In this document: positions 22,916 to 30,655 of the stretch, piece by piece
Position numbering within the stretch: position 1 is the first letter of the stretch
Layout: each line of letters starts with the position of its first letter
Program-made: the position numbers and the translations under genes
Source: Kiritimatiellia bacterium
GTDB taxonomy: Bacteria > Verrucomicrobiota > Kiritimatiellia > CAIQIC01 > Lenti-01
Direction of reading: 5' to 3'
Assembly: GCA_017458625.1 (NCBI GenBank)
Contig: JAFTAH010000164.1
Coordinates: 1-37,882, forward strand
Length of the DNA: 37,882 nucleotides
Notes under the pieces: model-generated
What the model was told of the DNA's origin: nothing
Seen by the model: the letters and a program-made list of their open reading frames with translations, nothing else
Database searches by the model: none

Positions 22916-22934
22916 CGGGGGCTCCGTCCCCGCT
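22914..22934 (+). other. Hairpin overlapping the prepilin-like gene stop
   Basis: AGCGGGG / CCCCGCT 7-bp stem, 7-base loop, no T tract. May stabilise the 3' end or assist factor-dependent termination. Confidence 0.45.
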
Positions 22935-23081
22935 CCGCCCCCATCCCGCTTCACGCCCGGCGTGGCGATGGCCCTTTCGCTGTCGCCACGCTTGTCCTCG
23001 TCCCCGCAAAAGCGGAAAAATCTGCGACTTACCTTGTCCTCTTCCCATCGTTCCCGCGCATGGAAAGTGGAAAAATAAGAA

Positions 23082-23110
23082 TGGACAAGGCGGAGGGGAA
23101 CGGGTATACA
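23082..23110 (+). promoter_or_regulatory. Promoter of mutL
   Basis: TGGACA (23082-23087), 17-base spacer, TATACA (23105-23110). Predicted start near 23117, leader about 16 bases containing GAAAGGTGG. Confidence 0.65.
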
Positions 23111-23132
23111 CCAGCAGGAAGGCGAAAGGTGG

Positions 23133-25199
23133 ATGATGAGCGAACAGGATGAACGGCGGCCGGCGGAGGGGCCGCGGCCAGAGGAAGGCCAGGGGACGGG
23201 CCCGGCCCGCGAGGCCGGGGACGTGATTCGTCTGCTGCCCGACCAGGTCATCAACCAGATCGCGGCCGGGGAAGTGGTGGAGCGGCCAGCCTCGGTGCTG
23301 AAGGAGCTGCTGGACAATGCGCTGGACGCAGGGGCGCGGAACATCCAGGTCGACGTGGTGGACGGCGGCCGACGGCTGGTGCGGGTGCGGGACGACGGGA
23401 AAGGCATGGACCGTGCCAACGCCCTGATGAGCCTGGAGCGGCACGCGACCAGCAAGCTGCGGTCGCTGGCGGACCTGGACTCGCTGACCACGATGGGCTT
23501 TCGCGGGGAGGCGCTGGCAGCCATCTCCAGCGTGTCGCAGTTCACGATGGTGACGAATCAGGCCAACAGCGTGGCGGGCACGGAAATCGTCGTCTTTGGC
23601 GGCAAGGTGCAGGAGGTCCGCGACGCGGGCGCGCCTCCCGGCACGGATATCGCGGTCCGGAACCTGTTCTTCAACGTGCCGGCGCGGCGGCGGTTCCTGC
23701 GGTCGGCGACCACGGAGTTCACGCACATCCGGCAGCAGTTCTTCTTGGAGACGCTGGCCCGGCCGGACGTGGCCTTCGTGCTGCGGGCGGACGACGAGGA
23801 GGTCTATCGCCTGCCGCCGGCGGAAGACCTGCGGGAACGGGTGCGGGACTTCCTGGGCGACGAGGTGGCGGACGCCCTGCGCGAGGTGTCGCACGGGGAC
23901 GGCATCGTGGAGGTCGGCGGCTGGGCGGGCGTGCCGCCCTATCACCGTAGCGACCGCGAACTGCAAGTGTTTCTTGTCAATGGCCGCCCCGCCGGCTCGT
24001 CGGTGCTGAGCTACGCGGTCCAGGCGGCCTATCGCGACGTCCTGCCGGCGGGACGCTACGCGCCGCTCTTCCTGCTGCTGACGTTGCCGCAGGAGCAGCT
24101 GGACGTCAATGTGCATCCCGCCAAGAAGGAGGTCCGCTTCCGCCGGCCGGTGGAGGTGCGCGACGTCCTCATCGAAGCCCTGCGCATGGCCATTCGGGGC
24201 AACGAGCTCGGGGGACAGAAGTTCGCCGGGCGAGGCGGCTTCCCGATGCGGGATCCGCGCGTCGGCCAGCCCCCGCCCACACGCGATTTCGTACTCCCCA
24301 AGGCCCCTGACGCAAGTAGCCCCGGCCCCCTCCCCTCTTCCGCGGCCCCCTCCGCCACGCCTGGCCCGGCGCCCTTCTTCTTGGTGCCAGAGGCCCCGAA
24401 ACTGCTTCCCGAACAAGGAAAACTCGGCCTCGGCTTCGCCGCAGGAGCCCCCACGCTGACGGCGGCCGGGGCCCCGCGCGGCGCGGCGGAAGGCGAGGCC
24501 GACGGCTCGCGCAACCGAGGGCGGGGAATCATGCCTGGCGACGGACCCGCGACCAGCCTGGGCAACCCCCCCGCCGACGGCCCCGCGTCCGCCCCCGTAT
24601 CCGCTGGGCCGGTCACGCCTTGGCAGCAGTATCGGCTGCTGGGCCGGATTGCCGACACGTATGCCGTGCTGGAAACGGCCGATGGCATGGTGCTCGTCGA
24701 CCCGCGCAGCGCCCATGAACGCGTGCTGTACGAGCGCTGGATGGCCGCCATCCATGCCCGCAAGGTCCCGTCGCAGGGGTTGCTCGCGCCCGCCACCGTG
24801 CGGCTAAGCCCCAGACAGGCCCACGCGCTGCGGCGGCAGCTGGACTGGTTCGATGCCAACGGCTTCGGCATTTCCGATTTCGGGGCCGACACCTTCCTCG
24901 TCGACGCCCTGCCGTCATGGCTCGCCGAGGCCGACCCCGCCGCGCTCCTCTCCGACATGGCCGATGTCCTGCTGCAGGGCGGCCGCGGCAGCGAAACCGA
25001 CTGGATTGGACCGTTCGTCGCCGACCTCGTCTCGCGCCAGGCCACCGGCCTCCACCAGCGGCTCGACGATGCGGCCCTCCACGCCCTGATTCGCGCCCTC
25101 GCCGAAACCGAAATGCCCTACACCTCGCCGCGCGGCCGCCCCACCGCCATCCTCCTCAGCATCCGCGAACTCAACCGCAAGTTCCACCGCGACAGCTGA
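23133..25199 (+). CDS. mutL: DNA mismatch repair protein MutL
   Basis: 688 residues. The GHKL ATPase domain (about 30-360) has IAAGEVVERP, DNALDAGA, DDGKGM, GFRGEAL and VDVNVHPAK-type NVHPAKKEVRF. A Pro/Ala-rich linker spans about 365-490, followed by a dimerisation domain (about 495-688). Endonuclease-type MutL needs DQHA-x2-E-x4-E; here the aligned site at 523-534 reads DPRSAHERVLYE, losing Gln, His and Ala. The later CPHGRP-type motif reads SPRGRP near 665. The nicking site is therefore probably inactive, although the fold is kept. No mutH or mutS is in the window. ATG at 23133 or 23136; GAAAGGTGG precedes both. comF follows after 9 bases. Confidence 0.95.
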   Translation: MMSEQDERRPAEGPRPEEGQGTGPAREAGDVIRLLPDQVINQIAAGEVVERPASVLKELLDNALDAGARNIQVDVVDGGRRLVRVRDDGKGMDRANALMSLERHATSKLRSLADLDSLTTMGFRGEALAAISSVSQFTMVTNQANSVAGTEIVVFGGKVQEVRDAGAPPGTDIAVRNLFFNVPARRRFLRSATTEFTHIRQQFFLETLARPDVAFVLRADDEEVYRLPPAEDLRERVRDFLGDEVADALREVSHGDGIVEVGGWAGVPPYHRSDRELQVFLVNGRPAGSSVLSYAVQAAYRDVLPAGRYAPLFLLLTLPQEQLDVNVHPAKKEVRFRRPVEVRDVLIEALRMAIRGNELGGQKFAGRGGFPMRDPRVGQPPPTRDFVLPKAPDASSPGPLPSSAAPSATPGPAPFFLVPEAPKLLPEQGKLGLGFAAGAPTLTAAGAPRGAAEGEADGSRNRGRGIMPGDGPATSLGNPPADGPASAPVSAGPVTPWQQYRLLGRIADTYAVLETADGMVLVDPRSAHERVLYERWMAAIHARKVPSQGLLAPATVRLSPRQAHALRRQLDWFDANGFGISDFGADTFLVDALPSWLAEADPAALLSDMADVLLQGGRGSETDWIGPFVADLVSRQATGLHQRLDDAALHALIRALAETEMPYTSPRGRPTAILLSIRELNRKFHRDS

Positions 25200-25208
25200 G
25201 TCCCCGTC

Positions 25209-26051
25209 ATGCCTCCCCCACCCGCCGCGTCCTTCCCCTCCCCCGCCCCCTCGCTCACCACCCCCCTCGACCCAGCCGCCGACTGGGAACGGCACCCGCT
25301 CGCCCGCTACTTCTCCCACCGCGCCACCATGCTCCGGATGGCAGCCGACTTCCTGCTGTCGCGGCAATGCTATGGCTGCGGCGCAACGCTTCACGAAACC
25401 GACCCCGGCGTGCTCTGCATGGACTGCCGAGCGCTCCTACCCCTGTTGACCGCCCCCCTGTGCGAGCGGTGCGGCGACTATGCCGGGGGTGCGATCGACG
25501 GCCCGTATCTCTGTCCGGCCTGCCGCGCCCATCCGCCCGCCTTCGACTGGGCCCGCAGCGCCATGCACTACGCCGGCGCCGTCCAGCCGGTCGTCCGCGA
25601 CCTCAAATACCACCAGCAGCTCGCCTGCCTCGAGGAGATGGCCTTCTGGATGCTCACCCTCTGGAGCGACACCTCACGCCCGCCCTGTCCCAAGCCGCCC
25701 ATGCTCGTCCTGGGCGTCCCCATGTCGTTCCTCCGCCTGCGCACCCGCGGCTTCAACCATGCCGACGGCCTCGCCCGCGAAGTCGCCCGCGCCCTTCGCA
25801 TTCCCCACGCCACCCGCGTTCTCGTCCGCACCCGCGCCACCCCCAGCCAGACCACCATGACCGCCCGCCAGCGGCGCGAAAACGTTCATGCCGCCTTTGC
25901 CGTGGCCCGGCCGAAACTCGTGCGGGACCGCGCCATCCTGCTCGTCGACGACGTCATGACCACCGGCTCCACCCTCTCCGAATGCGCCCGCGCCCTGAAG
26001 GCCGCAGGTGCCACCCATGTCTACTGCCTCACCGCCGCCCGCGGCGGCTAG
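25209..26051 (+). CDS. comF: ComF family phosphoribosyltransferase-like protein
   Basis: 280 residues. Two zinc-finger-like Cys clusters (CYGCG ... CMDC and CERCG ... CPAC, about 57-115) precede a type I phosphoribosyltransferase domain with the PRPP loop ILLVDDVMTTGSTL (about 245). ComF family proteins are linked to natural transformation, in which ComFC supports uptake of single-stranded DNA. The N-terminal 40 residues are Pro/Ser-rich; an ATG at 25329 could be the real start. Tightly follows mutL. Its stop codon lies inside the terminal inverted repeat of the element at 26045. Confidence 0.9.
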   Translation: MPPPPAASFPSPAPSLTTPLDPAADWERHPLARYFSHRATMLRMAADFLLSRQCYGCGATLHETDPGVLCMDCRALLPLLTAPLCERCGDYAGGAIDGPYLCPACRAHPPAFDWARSAMHYAGAVQPVVRDLKYHQQLACLEEMAFWMLTLWSDTSRPPCPKPPMLVLGVPMSFLRLRTRGFNHADGLAREVARALRIPHATRVLVRTRATPSQTTMTARQRRENVHAAFAVARPKLVRDRAILLVDDVMTTGSTLSECARALKAAGATHVYCLTAARGG

Positions 26052-26421
26052 AGCGGTTCCATGAAAAGCATTGCCCGACGGACGCAATGAAATGCGTCCC
26101 TCCCGCGCTGGGTCACAGCGGTCGCTGTTTACCGCGACCGCCAGCCCAAACCCATGCCCCCGAAACGGCAACAGATGATTTGGCTCCGCTCAAATCGTTG
26201 TGATTTTACGGCAAATCCCTAGATTTTTTACCTATTTTCCCCACCAGCTGCCTCCCCCTCCAGTGAGGCATTTCTCCATTAGAGCATTTTGCGAAAATGT
26301 GTGGCCACAAGGTTCGGAGGTGCGACATCCTGTCGCGCCCAAATTGATTGCGCGGCTGGAAGCCGCACCTCCGGAAGCCGCCCGCCAAATGGCTACAGTA
26401 ATTTGATAACCGCTCTAGCCG
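26045..26421. mobile_element. Inverted-repeat-bounded noncoding element A (MITE/REP-like)
   Basis: Bounded by a perfect 14-base terminal inverted repeat, CGGCTAGAGCGGTT at 26045-26058 and AACCGCTCTAGCCG at 26408-26421. It appears composite: an inner unit (about 26278-26418) starts ATTAGAGC and ends in GCTCTAG and matches element B at 28913. Internal stems include GGACGCA/TGCGTCC (about 26079-26099), GCGGTCGC/GCGACCGC (26118-26141) and GCGACA/TGTCGC within a GGAGGTGCG ... CGCACCTCC arm. No transposase. Also contains recurrent-motif site 11. No target-site duplication is obvious. Confidence 0.65.
26200..26230 (+). promoter_or_regulatory. Recurrent motif, site 11
   Basis: GTGATTTTACGGCAAATCC then TAG and a T6 run. 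Lies within element A, between its two sub-units. Confidence 0.5.
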
Positions 26422-26461
26422 GAGGTCTGGCCCAGCGATGCCCGCGCCACTCTCTTTGCAG

Positions 26462-26490
26462 TTGACAGGACTCGGGTGCGGGCGTATTGT
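26462..26490 (+). promoter_or_regulatory. Sigma70 promoter of the DNRLRE protein gene
   Basis: Perfect TTGACA (26462-26467), 17-base spacer, TATTGT (26485-26490). Predicted start near 26497, leader about 32 bases with CGGAG before the ATG. Confidence 0.8.
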
Positions 26491-26528
26491 CCGCCCGTTG
26501 TGTATTTTCGTATATATCGGAGCTTGCC

Positions 26529-28715
26529 ATGCCACGCATTTCCAGTTTGCTTGTCCTTGTTGCCGCTGTACTGGTCGGGGGGGCTGTGCGCGACGCCTCC
26601 GCCCTGCCCCACGTCACGACAGGGCAGGTGTCCGTGCTGGTGCAAATCGACGGGACCCAGCCGAACAGCTGCCTGGCGGGCAATGCGGAGTCGCAGTGCG
26701 TCATGAACCAGGATGAGACGAAGCCGGATGCGGTTCTGCTGCTCCAGTTTCCGGAGGGCTTTCTGCCGACCTACAATGCTTCGGTGGACTATTCCGGGGC
26801 CAAGGCGACGCTGACACTGTTTTGCTCGTACGCTCGCTGGTCATCGGAGGAGACACGGCTCCAGTTGTTGCCGTTGGCGCGTCCGTTCGACCCGGCGGCC
26901 GTCACATGGAACAGCAACGCGGCCGGTTCGGCATGGACAACGGCGGGGGGCGACATCCTCGATGGGTTTGTCCTTACTTCCTCGGCTGGCGACGCCTGCG
27001 AGGCAATCGTCGGCGAGGATGCGACGAACACCACCGCCTACACGGCCTACACATTCGACCTCGTGCCGGCGCTGTCGAACCAGGCCGTTCTGGCGGCGTT
27101 GGGCGCGAATGGCGCGATCGTCCGGGTCGACCCGGCTGCCGTCCCGGCCAGTGGCAAGTCGTTCATCAAGATGAGCTTTGCCAACCCCGCCGTCGATGCC
27201 GAGAACCTAGCCCCGGCGCTCTTCGCGGCCATCCCGAACACGGACTGGGACGCTGACACGCGCCTCTTCGCCGTCGCGCACATCGACAACGCCCCCAAGA
27301 AAGGCTCGGCGGAGACGGTCCTCTGGGAGCAGGGCACAAGCAGCGTCGGGAAGGTCGTCCTCAATGGCTCGTCCGACCCGCTCTCCGAGTGCCGCGCCAT
27401 CCTTTCGATGCCCGAGGACCTGGTCGCCGCCAATCCGGCCCGCATCCAGTCCGTCGTCGCCCACTTCCAGACCTACGGCGGGGAGACGGACGGCACCGAG
27501 TCGCTGATTCTCTACCCTCTCCTCCCCGGCCCCGCCCTGGAGCGCCGCGACTGGACCGGCATCGGCCCCGGACAGGAGCCGTCCTGCCCCACCCACGGTC
27601 CTTCCTGGGCCTACGCCGACGGGCCCGTCGACCCCAACGACGCCACCTATGCGCGCAGCGCGTGGCCCATACCGCAAGCGCTCAACACCAACGGGGTCTC
27701 GCAGGGCCCGTGGGCTGCCGAATACGCGGTCCGCGCCGAGCTCGGTGCCTCTGTCGCCGAATTCGACCTGACGGACCTCTGGCACGACGAAACCGCCCGC
27801 GGGCTCCTCGTCAGCAACGGCGCCATCGTCATCATGGATCCCGCACGTTGGGAATCCGCCATTGCCCAAAAGGCCTGTCCCCGCATCAACCTCTTCCGCC
27901 CCGACCCCGGTACCGGCTCGACCTACGACACCTGGATGCGCTTCAGCGAATACGAGCACGTCGCCGTCACCTCGACCCGCATCGACTCCGCCAAGCCCGA
28001 CGCAAACTATGCCGACGACGGCACCATGAAGGTCGTCCTGTCAGCCGACGGGAGCGAAGTCCGCGGCCTCTACAAGTTCAACCCCGACCTCTTCGGCGAC
28101 CACTTTGCTGGCGCGAACCTGACGCTTGTCTACACCACCTTCAGGCAGGCTGGACTTGACGGCCACGAAGCCGTCCTCCATCCCCTGGCCCGGCCCTTCC
28201 GTGTCGATTCCGCCACCTGGAACGCCGCCGACGCGGACACCCCCTGGACGACCCCTGGTGGCGACTACCTCCCCGCCTATGCGGCCGGCCACCTCGCCAA
28301 GGGCTGCGCCACCTTCGATCTGACCACGCTTCTGGCCGACCCCGAGACGGCCGCCGCCCTCCGCGACAACGGGGCCCTCATGCGCCTGACGGGCGACTTC
28401 CCGGAATCCGGCAATGCCATGCTCAACGGCAGCAGCTCCGCAACCACCAACGCCCCCGAGGCCCCCATCGTCCTGGCGACGCCCAAGGCGCTGGCCATCG
28501 ATGCGATGGCCTACGATGCCGCGACCTCCAGCCTGACGTTCACCGCCGAAGGCCTGGACCCCCTGAAGACCTACGCCATCTATGCCACCGACGACCTGTC
28601 CCTGCCGCTTTCCGACTGGCAGCACGTCCGCACCCTCTCCCTCAGCGGCCCCACCACCCTCTCCATCGACCCGACGGCCAGCCAGCGCTTCTACGCCATC
28701 CGCACCGTCGAATAG
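26529..28715 (+). CDS. Secreted protein with three DNRLRE-like repeats
   Basis: 728 residues with signal peptide SLLVLVAAVLVGGAVRDASA. Three repeats of about 200 residues share a beta-sandwich pattern: repeat 1 has RLQLLPLARPFDPAAVTWN and AWTTAGGDI, repeat 2 has LILYPLLPGPALERRDW and SWAYADG, and repeat 3 has AVLHPLARPFRVDSATWN and PWTTPGGDY. This pattern, with a following FDLTTLL-like strand, marks the DNRLRE module of extracellular carbohydrate- or surface-associated proteins. A C-terminal module (about 660-728) with GLDPLKTYAIYATDDLSLPLSDW and RFYAIRTVE resembles the terminal domains of verrucomicrobial secreted proteins. No PEP-CTERM signal. No catalytic residues identified; probably structural or adhesive. 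Monocistronic with its own promoter. Confidence 0.8.
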   Translation: MPRISSLLVLVAAVLVGGAVRDASALPHVTTGQVSVLVQIDGTQPNSCLAGNAESQCVMNQDETKPDAVLLLQFPEGFLPTYNASVDYSGAKATLTLFCSYARWSSEETRLQLLPLARPFDPAAVTWNSNAAGSAWTTAGGDILDGFVLTSSAGDACEAIVGEDATNTTAYTAYTFDLVPALSNQAVLAALGANGAIVRVDPAAVPASGKSFIKMSFANPAVDAENLAPALFAAIPNTDWDADTRLFAVAHIDNAPKKGSAETVLWEQGTSSVGKVVLNGSSDPLSECRAILSMPEDLVAANPARIQSVVAHFQTYGGETDGTESLILYPLLPGPALERRDWTGIGPGQEPSCPTHGPSWAYADGPVDPNDATYARSAWPIPQALNTNGVSQGPWAAEYAVRAELGASVAEFDLTDLWHDETARGLLVSNGAIVIMDPARWESAIAQKACPRINLFRPDPGTGSTYDTWMRFSEYEHVAVTSTRIDSAKPDANYADDGTMKVVLSADGSEVRGLYKFNPDLFGDHFAGANLTLVYTTFRQAGLDGHEAVLHPLARPFRVDSATWNAADADTPWTTPGGDYLPAYAAGHLAKGCATFDLTTLLADPETAAALRDNGALMRLTGDFPESGNAMLNGSSSATTNAPEAPIVLATPKALAIDAMAYDAATSSLTFTAEGLDPLKTYAIYATDDLSLPLSDWQHVRTLSLSGPTTLSIDPTASQRFYAIRTVE

Positions 28716-29245
28716 TGCCTGCCGTTTGGCGGCAAAAAGCCAGAGGGCGGGGAATAGACGGACAGGGCGGGGAGGACACAGGGGACGCTGAAAATGGCGT
28801 ATATGCAAAGGGGAAACACCCATCCGCGTGGTCTGTGAAAACGACCAGATTCCCCTTGGTGCGCCCGTGAACTCACAGTGCTTGTGGACGCATTGCAGCC
28901 CCGTGGCGATGGCTAGAGCTGTTTCAAAAATGACGTAGCCATATACGGCAGGGGCCGACCGCCGGGCGGCCCGTTCTGGGAGATGGGGCTTCCAGCCGTA
29001 CTCCAGCCGCGCATCTTTTTCCAGCGCGGCAAGATGCCGCACCTCCCCAAAAAGGCACATTTCCACTTCCGGAGGTGCGGCTTCCAGCCGCGCACGGCCC
29101 GCCCGGCGGGCGGGCCAAGGATGCGGACACATCTTTTCTTCATTCGCTCTAATCCCGGGCGCCAAGAAGTCGAGAAATGTCCCCCCTCCCTTCCCAGTCA
29201 ACCGTGCGCAAAAAACGCAGGGAAAACACGTTTGGGCACAAAAAA
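28716..29245. other. Intergenic region with element B
   Basis: 530 bases between the DNRLRE gene and tRNA-Glu(CUC). It contains element B (28913-29153). The remaining sequence (28716-28912 and 29154-29245) shows nothing I can name. Confidence 0.65.
28913..29153 (-). mobile_element. Inverted-repeat element B, related to element A
   Basis: On the minus strand it begins ATTAGAGCG and ends CAGCTCTAG; flanking blocks AAAGATGTGT and ATGGCTACGTCATTTTTGA correspond to AAAATGTGT and ATGGCTACAGTAATTTGA in element A. The middle has the same stem pair, GCGCGGCTGGAAGCCGCACC and GGAGGTGCGGCATC. No open frame is shared, so the conserved parts are structural. Small frames such as RRCGFQPR are by-products of this repeat. 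Confidence 0.65.
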
Positions 29246-29321
29246 TGGCACCCCCAACCGGATTCGAACCGGTGTTACCAGGATGAGAACCTGACGTCCT
29301 AGGCCTCTAGACGATAGGGGC
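29246..29321 (-). tRNA. tRNA-Glu (anticodon CUC)
   Basis: 76 bases with encoded CCA. Acceptor GCCCCTA / TGGGGGT pairs with two wobbles, including the terminal G-U. Anticodon loop TTCTCAT gives CTC. D arm GTCTAGAGG and T arm GGTTCGAATCC match tRNA-Glu(UUC) at 15991. A T6 run follows the CCA on the minus strand. Confidence 0.93.
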
Positions 29322-29343
29322 GCCGAAGCGCAAATGCGGGAGA

Positions 29344-29372
29344 ATCATGGCGGGTCGGAGGCGACCTTGCAA
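29344..29372 (-). promoter_or_regulatory. Promoter of tRNA-Glu(CUC)
   Basis: Minus strand TTGCAA (29372-29367), 17-base spacer, CATGAT (29349-29344). Start predicted near 29337, 16 bases before the mature tRNA. Confidence 0.6.
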
Positions 29373-29431
29373 GCTTTTTTTTCGAATTGAGGATTTTCCC
29401 GGCGGGCGGGGAGGGGTATTCTCGGGGGGCC

Positions 29432-30598
29432 ATGCAATCGGGAAACACCAACGCGATGCCGACGGACCGCCGTCGGCTCTCCGCACTCCGGGATGCCGTC
29501 GTCCGGCAGCTCATCCCGTGGTTTCAGGCAAATGCGCGCGTGCTGCCGTGGCGCGAGACACCCCGCGACCCCTACCACGTCTGGATCAGCGAGGTCATGC
29601 TCCAGCAGACCCGCGTCGAGACCGTCGTGGACTACTATCAACGGTTCATGGCTCGCTTCCCGACGGTCGCAGCCCTCGCGGCGGCCCCCCAGCAGGTCGT
29701 CCTCAAGGCCTGGGAGGGCCTGGGCTACTACTCGCGCGCCCGCAACCTCCAGGCGGCAGCCCGGGCGATGGTCGCCCAGCATGGCGGACGTCTTCCGGCA
29801 GCCCCCGCGGTCCTGGCCGCCCTCCCCGGCCTCGGCCCCTACACCACGGCCGCCATTGCCTCCTTCGCATTCGGACTGCCCCTGGCCGTCCTCGATGGCA
29901 ACGTCATGCGCGTCCTCTCCCGGCTCGTGGCCTTTACCGGCGACATCGCCACCGGCCCGGCCCGCCGCACCCTGCAAGCCCTCGCGGACGCCCTCCTCCC
30001 CGCCACCGCGCCTGGCCCTGCCAACGAGGCCTGGATGGAGCTGGGGGCGCTCGTCTGCACCCCCCGGGCCCCCCGCTGCACCGCCTGTCCCCTCCGCCCC
30101 CTCTGCCGTGCCGCCCAGGCCGGAAACCCCGAAACCTATCCCGTCAGGAGTCGAAAAATGGATATTCCCCACAAGGTCGTCGGCGCCGCCGTCATCCTCA
30201 ACCGCCACAACGAGATCATGATTGCCCAGCGCCATCCCGAAAAGGGCATGCTGGCTGGTCTCTGGGAGTTCCCTGGCGGCAAGCTCCAGCCCGGCGAGAC
30301 GATGGAACAATGCATCGCCCGCGAGCTCTACGAGGAGATGCGCCTGCGCCTCGAGGTCGGCCCCCGCCTCACCATCGTCGAGCACGCCTATACCCACTTC
30401 ACGATCTCCCTCCACGCCCATTTCGCCCGCATCCTCTCGGGCCGTCCCCGTCACGTCGACTGCGCCGGGCATGCCTGGGTCCACCTCCCCGACATGGATA
30501 CCTACCCCTTCTCCGGGGCCGACCTCAAGATCATCGCCGCCCTCCGCGCGCTCCCTGGCGGACAGCCTCGCTTCCGCGACTACTTTTCCCAGCAGTAG
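29432..30598 (+). CDS. mutY: A/G-specific adenine glycosylase MutY with Nudix domain
   Basis: 388 residues. The enzyme removes adenine mispaired with 8-oxoguanine. The glycosylase domain has ISEVMLQQTRV (catalytic Glu), the helix-hairpin-helix LPGLGPYTTAAIASFAF, LDGNVMRV (catalytic Asp) and the [4Fe-4S] loop C-x6-C-x2-C-x5-C (CTPRAPRCTACPLRPLC). The C-terminal domain (about 245-388) is Nudix-like and unusually well kept: GKLQPGE, seven residues, RELYEEM, so the acidic metal ligands of a functional Nudix box remain (Gly to Arg change at the end). Most MutY C-terminal domains lack these. It may therefore also hydrolyse an oxidised nucleotide; unproven. Start at 29432 or 29456. Confidence 0.94.
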   Translation: MQSGNTNAMPTDRRRLSALRDAVVRQLIPWFQANARVLPWRETPRDPYHVWISEVMLQQTRVETVVDYYQRFMARFPTVAALAAAPQQVVLKAWEGLGYYSRARNLQAAARAMVAQHGGRLPAAPAVLAALPGLGPYTTAAIASFAFGLPLAVLDGNVMRVLSRLVAFTGDIATGPARRTLQALADALLPATAPGPANEAWMELGALVCTPRAPRCTACPLRPLCRAAQAGNPETYPVRSRKMDIPHKVVGAAVILNRHNEIMIAQRHPEKGMLAGLWEFPGGKLQPGETMEQCIARELYEEMRLRLEVGPRLTIVEHAYTHFTISLHAHFARILSGRPRHVDCAGHAWVHLPDMDTYPFSGADLKIIAALRALPGGQPRFRDYFSQQ

Positions 30599-30609
30599 CG
30601 CCAATTTAT

Positions 30610-30633
30610 CCTTTCCCGTGCGTCCGGGAAAGG
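30610..30633 (+). other. Hairpin between mutY and exosortase genes
   Basis: Perfect 8-bp stem CCTTTCCC / GGGAAAGG, 8-base loop. No T tract on the plus strand. TATGCT after it could be a weak -10 for the exosortase operon. Confidence 0.5.
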
Positions 30634-30655
30634 CTATGCTGGACGCGTTTACGAG

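Noticed and set aside
22902..24755. 617-codon minus-strand frame
   Set aside because: Antisense to mutL, which has all GHKL motifs.
1118..26230. The recurrent motif as a -35/-10 promoter
   Set aside because: Several sites point away from genes or lie between convergent genes, and good sigma70 promoters are found separately.
26206..26535. Short minus-strand frame with RRCGFQPR
   Set aside because: Typical by-product of the palindromic GGCTTCCAGCC repeat; no start signal or homologous frame in element B.
28041..29201. 386-codon minus-strand frame
   Set aside because: Runs through element B and the antisense of the DNRLRE gene; the apparent peptide derives from the repeat and codon bias.
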